Part shown: one piece after another, positions 35,791 through 43,562 of the stretch
How positions within the stretch are numbered: the first letter of the stretch is position 1
Layout of the letters: every line of letters begins with the position of its first letter
Source of the DNA: Neokomagataea tanensis
GTDB lineage: Bacteria > Pseudomonadota > Alphaproteobacteria > Acetobacterales > Acetobacteraceae
Assembly (NCBI RefSeq): GCF_006542335.1
Contig: NZ_CP032485.1
Coordinates: 722,001 to 786,000, forward strand
Length of the DNA: 64,000 nt
Direction: 5' to 3'
The notes under the pieces: model-generated
Seen by the model: only the letters and a program-made list of their open reading frames with translations
The model's database searches: none
What the model was told of the DNA's origin: nothing
Made by a program: the position numbers and the translations under genes

Positions 35791-37450
35791 ATGCCGCTTC
35801 CTTGAATGGAGTCTCACCCACACGTTTCAACGTTTCCAGAAAGCTTTCTTTCCCTGAGCGTTCTTTTAAGTATCGATCTACAATCCGCGCGATCGCGTCA
35901 ACCGTATCATCCTCGGGCAAAGCGGGACCTAGTATTTTCCCAACAGCGGCTTGGTCGTCCGCGCGGCCACCCAACGTCATTTGGAAAAACTCTTCACCAC
36001 GCTTATCCACGCCCAATAGGCCAATATGCCCGGCATGATGATGGCCGCAGGCATTAATGCAGCCCGAAATATTAATTTGCAGGGCGCCTATCTGCTCTTG
36101 CAAACTCATATCTGCAAAACGCGCACCTAGTTTTTGCGCTATCGGGATCGAACGTGCATTTGCCAAAGCACAATAATCCAAACCTGGGCACGCAACTATA
36201 TCGCCAATCAAACCGAAATTCGGAGCACCTAGCCCCACCTCGACCAAGCCGCGCCACAGATCGTAGAGTTGGTCCTGCCGCACATGCCCGAAAACAACAT
36301 TCTGCAAGTGAGTCGTCCGCAACTCACCATACGCGAAGCGCTCCGACAGCCCTGCCAAACGATCCAATTGGTCTGCCGTGACGTCCCCCGGTATTTCCCC
36401 CGGGGTTTTAAGCGATACAACCGCGATAATATGCCCGGCTGCCCTGTGTGCATGCGTGTTGCTTCTCACCCACCGGTCGAACACAAAGTCACGTGCGCGC
36501 TGCTCCGCCAAAACATCGGCGGCATTATCAGGGGCATTTAAATCTGGGGATGCAAACCGGGCTTCGATAGATGAAACCATCTCAGGGCTGAGGCGGTAAC
36601 GCGCCACGTCCATCTGCGCGAGTTCCGTTTCAACAGCCTCACGATAGGCTTCAATTCCCAAGGCTTGCACCAAAATCTTAATACGCGCCTTGTAAATATT
36701 GTCACGCCGGCCATGCGCGTTATACACTCGAATAATCGCTTCAAGCGTTGCCAGCAAACGCTCTTCAGGCACAGCAGGATATAATTCCTGCCCGACAATG
36801 GGTGTACGTCCTAAACCACCACCCACAAAGATCTGGAAAGCAACGCGGCCATCGCTTCCCGGGCGGGCAACAACCCCGATATCGTGAAAGCGTGCTGCCA
36901 CACGGTCATTTGGACTACCCGAAATGGCAATCTTAAACTTACGTGGCAAGAACGTAAATTCTGGATGCAACGTAGACCATTGACGCAAAATCTCTGCATG
37001 TACGCGCGGATCTACCAATTCATCTGCCGCCGCTCCAGCAAACTCATCCGACGTCACATTGCGAATGCAATTACCCGACGTCTGCAGGGCATGCATGTCT
37101 ACATCAGCGAGCAGCCGCAAGATATCCGGCGTATCTTCAAGGCGTATCCAGTTAAACTGAATATTTTGTCGCGTCGTGAAATGGCCGTAGCCCCTGTCGT
37201 AACGCCGCGCTACATCAGCAAATGCGCGAACCTGCTGAGCATTAAGCGTCCCGTAAGGCACCGCTACACGCAACATATAGGCATGCAGCTGGAGATATAA
37301 ACCGTTCATCAATCGTAACGGTTTGAACTCATCCTCGGTGAGCGATCCATCCAAACGCCGCGCGACCTGCTCAGAAAATTCCCCAATACGCGCTGAGAGA
37401 AAGTCACGGTCTACCTGATCGTAATGATATTGCCCGATCGACACGCTCAT
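35777..37450 (-). CDS. cysI: Nitrite/sulfite reductase hemoprotein (CysI-type)
   Basis: A 557-aa siroheme/4Fe-4S enzyme. The N-terminal ferredoxin-like half-domain (GYGHFTTRQNIQFNWIRLED) and the cluster ligands CPGLDYCALANARSI near residue 425 and NISGCINACGHHHAGHIGLL near residue 465 are all present, so it looks active. It reduces sulfite to sulfide (or nitrite to ammonia); the DUF2849 and DUF934 partners favour sulfite. Its start overlaps the DUF2849 stop by 4 bp. It reads one gene in a three-gene operon with cysK far away. Confidence 0.9.
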   Translation of the reverse strand: MSVSIGQYHYDQVDRDFLSARIGEFSEQVARRLDGSLTEDEFKPLRLMNGLYLQLHAYMLRVAVPYGTLNAQQVRAFADVARRYDRGYGHFTTRQNIQFNWIRLEDTPDILRLLADVDMHALQTSGNCIRNVTSDEFAGAAADELVDPRVHAEILRQWSTLHPEFTFLPRKFKIAISGSPNDRVAARFHDIGVVARPGSDGRVAFQIFVGGGLGRTPIVGQELYPAVPEERLLATLEAIIRVYNAHGRRDNIYKARIKILVQALGIEAYREAVETELAQMDVARYRLSPEMVSSIEARFASPDLNAPDNAADVLAEQRARDFVFDRWVRSNTHAHRAAGHIIAVVSLKTPGEIPGDVTADQLDRLAGLSERFAYGELRTTHLQNVVFGHVRQDQLYDLWRGLVEVGLGAPNFGLIGDIVACPGLDYCALANARSIPIAQKLGARFADMSLQEQIGALQINISGCINACGHHHAGHIGLLGVDKRGEEFFQMTLGGRADDQAAVGKILGPALPEDDTVDAIARIVDRYLKERSGKESFLETLKRVGETPFKEAAYDVV

Positions 37451-37779
37451 GCCCCGACTCCTTCTTGCGCCGTATAAGCAAATTGCGGATGCACCGTCGG
37501 CCCGAAAGCCCGAATGCGTTCCCGCATCGTCACAGGCATTGGACCCGTTTCTTCGGGGCGCACAGCAATCTCGTAAATTCCAACAACACCATCACTTTGC
37601 GCGCGGCTTTGAAGCGCACTGACACGTTCTACAGCAGCCTCAGGCTCAAACACGTTGGCGCGCTGCATCCTCGTCAGCCAAATGTCATCTGCAGCTAACC
37701 AGACAATAGCTCCATCCAGCAGACGGTTAGCCGTAATAACAACGCCTTCCCCCGCCCCGACGCGTAGCGCGCGCTTCAT
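37447..37779 (-). CDS. DUF2849 family protein, sulfite reductase operon
   Basis: A ~110-aa protein (ITANRLLDGAIVWLAADDIW, EPEAAVERVSALQSRAQSDG, VRERIRAFGPTVHPQF-like end). DUF2849 genes accompany cysI in alphaproteobacteria; the function is not known. I chose ATG 37779, with AGGAG eight bases upstream, over the GTG at 37788. First gene of the operon, so a promoter lies in 37780-37941; an inverted repeat is at 37863-37898. Confidence 0.8.
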   Translation of the reverse strand: MKRALRVGAGEGVVITANRLLDGAIVWLAADDIWLTRMQRANVFEPEAAVERVSALQSRAQSDGVVGIYEIAVRPEETGPMPVTMRERIRAFGPTVHPQFAYTAQEGVGA

Positions 37780-37941
37780 GGTGCCCACTCCTCATCAACA
37801 TTCTGCGCAATACAGAATTACCGAAATCGGAAGGTATAATGATTGATAATGGTGAAATATGGAAGAGGATTCACGGAAATTCGTCGCAAAATCCTCTTTA
37901 TATAACGAATTGTTTTAGTTTAAATTACACTTTAATGAGGC

Positions 37942-38367
37942 CTAGCCTAACGTACAGATCATTTTACGGTGCGGTATAGGGCCTTTAAAATAGACCTCAC
38001 CCACGGCTTCCAAGCCGTGCTTCTCGTAAAATCCAATCGCAGAGACACGAGCACTTAGCATAAATTTTTTCAGGCCCAGCGCTGAACAACGCTCAAAGGA
38101 TGCTTTTAAAAGCACCGAGCCAATACCTTTGCCCTGATATTCTGACGCAACAGCAAATTTCCTTAGCTGCATCTCGCCATCAGGCAGCACAAAAAGAGAC
38201 GTGCATCCAATCAACGCATCCTCATAAAATGCACCTAGGTGGACAGCCGTATCATCATGTTCAACACGGCATTCCTCTTGAGTAAGACTGGGCCACAGGA
38301 CGCTCTGCCGCAGCGGCAAACACTCATCTGCGGTTATAACGCGTAACGTCACACCAGCGTGCATCAA
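37942..38367 (-). CDS. GNAT family N-acetyltransferase
   Basis: A 141-aa acyltransferase with the acetyl-CoA loop in RKFAVASEYQGKGIGSVLLK (Q-x-x-G-x-G) and the last strand GFYEKHGLEAVGEVYFKGP, the common end of this family. Substrate unknown. Its start is 9 bp from the Rrf2 gene end, so the two probably share a transcript; a role in thiol or amino acid acetylation would be a guess. Confidence 0.85.
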   Translation of the reverse strand: MMHAGVTLRVITADECLPLRQSVLWPSLTQEECRVEHDDTAVHLGAFYEDALIGCTSLFVLPDGEMQLRKFAVASEYQGKGIGSVLLKASFERCSALGLKKFMLSARVSAIGFYEKHGLEAVGEVYFKGPIPHRKMICTLG

Positions 38368-38376
38368 AAATTACCC

Positions 38377-38823
38377 TTAGATTGAAAAAGAAATCGGCGC
38401 CCGACTCGGACGTTGCATTCCTGCTTCTTCGGCTTGGCGCAGCAGACTTTCCAGCGTCACAGCGTCCATGCGCGTGGCAATCTCACCATCAAGCGTTTGC
38501 CAAAAAGGTGCCAGTACTTTGTCCAAAAGTGGATTGGAGACTTCTTCGCTGGCGTCACGCTCTTCCATCACAGCATTAACGATGTCGTGCAACGTAATCG
38601 CCCGTGGCGGACGCCCCAAACGGTACCCCCCCTTTGGGCCACGCACGCTAGAAAGAAGCCCCTCACGCGAGAGAGCTTGCAGCACTGGCTCAATGCCCCG
38701 CCGCAGCATATCGCCCCGCCGTGCAATATCTGCACCGCTGACAACACCCGCTCGCCCTGCGTGGAATGCGACATCAAGCATAATCGAGACAGCCGTCAGA
38801 GCCCGATCGCGGCGCAGATACAT
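38377..38823 (-). CDS. Rrf2 family regulator lacking cysteines (CymR-like)
   Basis: A ~148-aa protein with the Rrf2 winged helix: LRRDRALTAVSIMLDVAFHA, IEPVLQALSREGLLSSVRGP and KGGYRLGRPPRAITLHDIVN. No Cys is present, so it cannot hold the Fe-S cluster of IscR/NsrR, and resembles CymR-type members that control cysteine metabolism through a partner enzyme. It is encoded upstream of the sulfite reductase operon, so sulfur control is plausible. ATG 38823 chosen over TTG 38841. Confidence 0.8.
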   Translation of the reverse strand: MYLRRDRALTAVSIMLDVAFHAGRAGVVSGADIARRGDMLRRGIEPVLQALSREGLLSSVRGPKGGYRLGRPPRAITLHDIVNAVMEERDASEEVSNPLLDKVLAPFWQTLDGEIATRMDAVTLESLLRQAEEAGMQRPSRAPISFSI

Positions 38824-39010
38824 AAGAAATCCGTATTCCAAACTTGAAAATATAAAACGCGCCCATAAGGCCCGATTGATTTTCGTATTTTTTTACAAAC
38901 ACCCCCGTCTTGTCAATAAAAAGAGCGGGACCAGACATTACTCACTATGTCAAAAACCAGAACACATAGTTCAATGCCTCACGAAGCAACACCAATGCCC
39001 ACGGCACAAA

Positions 39011-39034
39011 AAAGGGAGCCCTAAAGCTCCCTTT
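39011..39034 (-). terminator. Rho-independent terminator of htrA
   Basis: On the minus strand AAAGGGAGC - 6-nt loop - GCTCCCTTT followed by TTTTGTG, 23 bp after the htrA stop. Confidence 0.9.
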
Positions 39035-39056
39035 CCAAAACCGCGATTTTTACCGC

Positions 39057-40601
39057 TTATTCGCCTGAATCATCATCGCCATTTCCATTAGGCGAGACAG
39101 CGACAAAAAGCTGCTGCCCGTCCCGCAGAATGCGCAGCAGTGGTGGCTGCTTATGCCCCAAAGCATCATGCACCTGTGCAACTACAGCTTTCGGTGTTGG
39201 CGTAACATGGTTGCCCACTGCAACAATGATATCACCCGGACGAATACCAGACTGGTCCGCCGGAGAGCCCTGAACAATATCAGCGACCACCGCACCTTGC
39301 ACACTTTCGTCGAGGCCCAATTCTTGGCGTGCACGCGGCGTTAGCGCTGCAAGGGCCACACCGAGCTTGCCGGTGCCTTCTGATGCAGACGCATCCCCAC
39401 CCTCGCTATGAGCGTGGTCCTGCGCGGACATGTTCCCCACCGTAAATGGCAGTTCTACGGATTTTCCTTCGCGCAGCACGCCCAGCGTGGCTTTCGCACC
39501 CGGAGTAATCCCGACAACACGGACCGCCAAGTCATGGCCATTCTTCACGTCGCGCCCATTGAGCGTCAAGATGACATCACCGCTTTTGACGCCAGCTTTC
39601 TCAGCAGGACTACCCTTCATGACGGACGCTACCAGCGTGCCATGTGGGGGGGCACCCGGCTCCGAAGGCTTCAGATTCAACGCCTGCGCCATTGTTGGAT
39701 TGATGTCTTGGCCTTCAACGCCAAGATAACCACGGATCACATGACCGGTCTTTTGCAACTGCTCAACAACAGACTTCACCGTGTTGGACGGAATGGCAAA
39801 GCCAATGCCGATCGATCCACCGCCATTGGGCGAAATGATCATGGAGTTAATGCCCACGACTTTACCATCTTGGGTAAAGAGCGGCCCACCGGAATTACCG
39901 TGGTTGATAGGCGCGTCGACCTGAATGAAGTCGTTATAGGCCCCAGAATGTAAATCGCGGCCCAACGCTGAGACGATACCAGCCGTGACCGTACCGCCCA
40001 ATCCGTAAGGGTTACCAACCGCAATAACCCATTCACCCGGCTGAACGTCGTCCGAATCACCCAACTCAATGAAGGGCAACTTACCTGACGGCTTCACACG
40101 CAGCAGAGCCACGTCTGTCTTGGGGTCACGACCAATGACTTTTGCCGGCAAAGTCGTACCATCATCCAGCGTGACACTCACCTTCGTCGCACCGTTCACG
40201 ACGTGGTTATTCGTCACGACATAACCATCGGATGAAATGATGAAACCCGAACCACGCGCTTCAACTGTGCGGTTTGGCTGCTGCTGCTGCGGCATCATCT
40301 GAAAAGGAAATGGGAAGGGGAATGGCATTTCTTGCATGCCACCGCCGCCGCCACCCTGTCCCATCGGGCCAGCTTCTTCTTGCTCAGCAACATCCGCCTT
40401 GATGTGCGCCGTGATGGATACAACAGCAGGCTTCACTTCCTTCACGAGGTTAACAAAGTTTGGCAGAGCCTGCACCGTTGACTGCGGCTTGATCGCGCCT
40501 GTATCCGCACGCGCAGCAGACACACCTGCCATGGAGGTCGTCGCCATAAGCGCCGTAGTCACAGCAAAAGCAGCAAGAGAAGAACGGAAACGTTGGGTCA
40601 T
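39057..40601 (-). CDS. htrA: DegP/HtrA-type periplasmic serine protease
   Basis: A ~514-aa exported protease. Signal peptide MTQRFRSSLAAFAVTTALMA ending near ARADTG; the catalytic triad is in VVTNNHVVNG, DPKTDVALLRV and NHGNSGGPLF; two PDZ domains follow (GYLGVEGQDINPTMAQALNL and ARQELGLDESVQGAVV). A Gly/Met-rich loop (GQGGGGGGMQEMPFPFPFPF) precedes the protease domain. It degrades or refolds misfolded periplasmic proteins. Frame opens at 40685; ATG 40601 starts the signal peptide. Confidence 0.93.
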   Translation of the reverse strand: MTQRFRSSLAAFAVTTALMATTSMAGVSAARADTGAIKPQSTVQALPNFVNLVKEVKPAVVSITAHIKADVAEQEEAGPMGQGGGGGGMQEMPFPFPFPFQMMPQQQQPNRTVEARGSGFIISSDGYVVTNNHVVNGATKVSVTLDDGTTLPAKVIGRDPKTDVALLRVKPSGKLPFIELGDSDDVQPGEWVIAVGNPYGLGGTVTAGIVSALGRDLHSGAYNDFIQVDAPINHGNSGGPLFTQDGKVVGINSMIISPNGGGSIGIGFAIPSNTVKSVVEQLQKTGHVIRGYLGVEGQDINPTMAQALNLKPSEPGAPPHGTLVASVMKGSPAEKAGVKSGDVILTLNGRDVKNGHDLAVRVVGITPGAKATLGVLREGKSVELPFTVGNMSAQDHAHSEGGDASASEGTGKLGVALAALTPRARQELGLDESVQGAVVADIVQGSPADQSGIRPGDIIVAVGNHVTPTPKAVVAQVHDALGHKQPPLLRILRDGQQLFVAVSPNGNGDDDSGE

Positions 40602-40749
40602 AGCTGTTCCGATTGTCCTTTTACACAGCAGAAGAGGCCTCGTTGCCGCACTAACTGCAGCATCCAAACACTCGCCTGTATTCAAGTTGAAGTTATGGAG
40701 GCTTTCTCCATTCTACAAGCTGACACGCAGGTGAAAACTCCGTAAGCCA

Positions 40750-41247
40750 TTACGGTTGCATACGTAATTGTCGAAAAAATGACCGCAATAACTCTGCCGA
40801 GGCACTTTCACGAACTCCACCTATTACCTCGGGAATATGCAAACAACCCGGCCTAGAAAACACACGTGCACCATGTTCAACACCTCCCCCCTTAGGGTCG
40901 TAAGCACCAAACACTACGCGCTCACAGCGAAAATGCACCATCGCAGCGGCGCACATTGCACAAGGTTCCAAGGTCACCACAACTGTGCAACCCAATAAAC
41001 GAGGTGTTCCTAAACGTTGTGCCGCTCGGCGCATCGCCAGCAACTCAGCATGGGCAGACGCATCGTGCCCCGCTTCAACTTCATTGCGCGCAGTTGATAG
41101 AACACGTCCCCGCGCATCCAAAACAACTGCCCCCACAGGAACCTCCCCCACTGACGCGGCTTCACGCGCGTGAGACAGCGCATAGTCCATTGCGCGCCCC
41201 ATATCCGCTGGAAAAGCCACACTCTCGCCCGTCTCGCTCTCAGCCAT
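40750..41247 (-). CDS. tadA: tRNA-specific adenosine deaminase TadA
   Basis: A ~165-aa cytidine-deaminase-fold enzyme. Zinc ligands and the proton-transfer Glu are in DASAHAELLAMR and LEPCAMCAAA; GAYDPKGGGVEHGARVF follows. It converts A34 of tRNA-Arg to inosine. ATG at 41247 with GAGGA just upstream was chosen; the frame is open to 41313. Divergent from the amidotransferase pseudogene; tadA next to rluB/rsmD is a common alphaproteobacterial arrangement. Confidence 0.93.
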   Translation of the reverse strand: MAESETGESVAFPADMGRAMDYALSHAREAASVGEVPVGAVVLDARGRVLSTARNEVEAGHDASAHAELLAMRRAAQRLGTPRLLGCTVVVTLEPCAMCAAAMVHFRCERVVFGAYDPKGGGVEHGARVFSRPGCLHIPEVIGGVRESASAELLRSFFRQLRMQP

Positions 41248-41336
41248 GCCGTCCTCTGTTCTCCCTTCTGATAGTTTTTGAGCATTTACGTGAAAAAAGA
41301 ACAGACATTCCACGCCAAACAGTTCAAAAGAACAGC

Positions 41337-42031
41337 ATGCACAGACCCCTCATTGGCCTGACCCTGGACCATGAAAACGGAAGCGATAAGAGCTTCTCCC
41401 GCTACCCGTTTCATGCCATCCGAGAAAATTACCTCACCGCCCTGTCCGACGCCGGTGCCCTTCCAGTATGTCTGGGTTATTCTGCATCTGCTGAAGCTTT
41501 AGTTGAGCGCCTTGATGCCCTCGTCATCACAGGCGGGGCCTTTGACGTGGACCCCGCTTTGTATAACGAAGCTCCCGTTCCAGAAACATCACCCCGACCA
41601 GCCCGGACCCGTGCAGAACACGCACTCCTAAAAGCTGCATTGAAACGCGACATACCAGTGCTTGGCATTTGCGGCGGCATGCAGCTGCTTGCTGTTGAAG
41701 CGGGCGGCACCCTCATTCAACACCTCCCCCTGAAGCAGGCCACGAACAGCCCAACCCACGCCATGAGCCGGGACACGTTGTTAACCTTGTTTCAGGCTCC
41801 AGACTTGCTTCAATTGTCGGTACACCGACGATGAATGTTAACTCTGCCCATCATCAAGCCGTGCGCACCCCCGGTCGCGCTCAGATTTCTGCTTACGCAC
41901 CTGATGGTATTATTGAAGCAATCGAGTTAACACACGCCCGTTTCGCCATTGGTGTACAATGGCATCCTGAATTCTCTCTCGACCCCGGGGACCAACGCTT
42001 GTATGCGGCCCTCGTGGAGGCAAGCCGATGA
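41337..42031 (+). pseudogene. Class I glutamine amidotransferase (peptidase C26), frameshifted
   Basis: Reading frame 1 from ATG 41337 encodes the first half (PLIGLTLDHENGSDK, VITGGAFDVDPALYNE and the nucleophile block VLGICGGMQLLAVEAGGTLI) and then goes out of frame near 41741, ending at 41834. The frame with the missing half (HEQPNPRHEPGHVVNLVSGS, VNSAHHQAVR, DGIIEAI and GVQWHPE, which holds the His/Glu) is open from about 41739 to 42031. One base lost in the GCAGGCCACG stretch would explain it. The family hydrolyses gamma-glutamyl compounds. Either inactivated or a sequencing error. Confidence 0.85.
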
Positions 42032-42834
42032 CCGAAGACACCAATCCAGACACCAACGAAAACGCTTTCGAAAGCACCCCCAATGATCGCGATGAACCCC
42101 GCGGTGAGCGGATCGCCAAATATTTGGCCCGTGCTGGCGTAGCAAGCCGCCGCGATGTCGAGCGTATGATCACTGAACGCCGCATTCGCATAGGCGGAAA
42201 GATGATCGAGCACCCAGCGACCTTCGTCCAGCGTGGCGATATCGTTATTGTCGATAACAAGCCCATTGATCACCCGGATCGTACCCGCCTGTGGCGCTAC
42301 CACAAGCCGGATGGCTTGATGACCACGCATAAAGACCCACAAGGCCGGCCGACAGTATTTGAGTCCCTGCCAGAGGGCTTGCCGCGCGTCATCAGCGTTG
42401 GACGGTTGGACATCAATTCAGAAGGTTTGCTGCTTCTCACCAATGATGGCGAACTTGCACGCCGTTTAGAACTCCCGGGCAATGCTTGGATTCGGCGTTA
42501 CCGCGTACGTGTCTTTGGCGTGGTGGACGAAAAACGCCTTGCCTCCCTCATCGACGGATTTGAGTACGAAGGCATTCGCTACGGCTCAATTGAAGCTGCC
42601 CTCGATTCCTCAAAAGGCGACAATTCGTGGCTGACCGTTAGCCTCCGTGAAGGCAAGAACCGTGAAATTCGTAACGTAATGCGCGGCCTCAACCTTCATG
42701 TAAGCCGCCTGATCCGCCTTTCTTATGGCCCCTTCCAACTCGGCTCCCTCAAGGCACGTGAATTAACGGAAGTTGCAGGTAAAACCCTGCGTGAACAAAT
42801 CCCAGAACTCCAATCGTCTAAAGGAAACCACTAA
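42028..42834 (+). CDS. rluB: 23S/16S rRNA pseudouridine synthase, RsuA/RluB family
   Basis: A 268-aa protein with N-terminal S4 domain (RIAKYLARAGVASRRDVERM) and the catalytic Asp in SVGRLDINSEGLLLLTNDG; KNREIRNVMRGLNLHVSRLI closes the core. It makes pseudouridine in rRNA; RluB (23S) is the likeliest alphaproteobacterial member, but RsuA cannot be excluded. The ATG overlaps the preceding amidotransferase stop (ATGA). rsmD follows after 3 bp. Confidence 0.85.
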   Translation: MTEDTNPDTNENAFESTPNDRDEPRGERIAKYLARAGVASRRDVERMITERRIRIGGKMIEHPATFVQRGDIVIVDNKPIDHPDRTRLWRYHKPDGLMTTHKDPQGRPTVFESLPEGLPRVISVGRLDINSEGLLLLTNDGELARRLELPGNAWIRRYRVRVFGVVDEKRLASLIDGFEYEGIRYGSIEAALDSSKGDNSWLTVSLREGKNREIRNVMRGLNLHVSRLIRLSYGPFQLGSLKARELTEVAGKTLREQIPELQSSKGNH

Positions 42835-42837
42835 TCC

Positions 42838-43470
42838 ATGCGGATTGTCGGCGGCTCTCTAAAAGGGCGCGCACTCGTTGCGCCCTCAGGCAACACCACA
42901 CGCCCCACTTCAGACCGCGCCCGCCAAGCTATTTTTGATATGCTGGTGCATGCTTCTTGGTACGGTCGTGAAGCGCTGGAAAAAGCAACCGTGCTTGATG
43001 CTTACGCTGGCACAGGCGCGCTTGGCATTGAAGCATTATCCCGCGGGGTAGAGCATGTGGCATTCATTGAGCGCGACCGAAATGCCCTCAACGCCCTCCG
43101 AGCAAACCTCGTGGCTTTTCAACTTCGGGACCGTAGCCGCGTTCTATCGTGCAGCACCACTCACCCCCCACGCGCGGAACGCCCCTATGACCTCGTCTTT
43201 CTGGACCCACCCTACGGCAAAAATCTGGTTGAATCAGGCATCGCTGCCTTGCGCCGCACTGGATGGCTAGCCGAGGGTGCCCTTATTGTGGCGGAGACAG
43301 GCGCCAAGGAAGACTTCGTTCCTCCCACGCCATTAACCCGACATAATATTCTGGCAAAACCTTTGGAAAACCCAGAGCAAGACGACAAAAATAGACCAGA
43401 AATCTTGGCCGAACGTCGCTTTGGCGCAGCAAAAGTGACAATCTGGAAATATTCGACCATTATTTCTTAA
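42838..43470 (+). CDS. rsmD: 16S rRNA (guanine966-N2)-methyltransferase RsmD
   Basis: A 210-aa SAM methyltransferase. Start motif MRIVGGSLKGRALVAP and RPTSDRARQAIFDML are hallmarks; SAM site VLDAYAGTGALGIEALSRG; catalytic motif LVFLDPPYGKN. Co-transcribed with the pseudouridine synthase just upstream. Acts on 16S rRNA G966. Confidence 0.93.
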   Translation: MRIVGGSLKGRALVAPSGNTTRPTSDRARQAIFDMLVHASWYGREALEKATVLDAYAGTGALGIEALSRGVEHVAFIERDRNALNALRANLVAFQLRDRSRVLSCSTTHPPRAERPYDLVFLDPPYGKNLVESGIAALRRTGWLAEGALIVAETGAKEDFVPPTPLTRHNILAKPLENPEQDDKNRPEILAERRFGAAKVTIWKYSTIIS

Positions 43471-43562
43471 AATACACTCTGTATGTGCAAGCTGCTTTCG
43501 CTCTAAGGAGAGCAACGCAGCTATACAGAGGCGGTTACATTCTAAAGACGGGGTGAAAAAAC

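Noticed and set aside
40956..41336. Amidotransferase frame extending upstream to 40956
   Set aside because: It overlaps tadA on the other strand; the family N-terminus begins at 41337.
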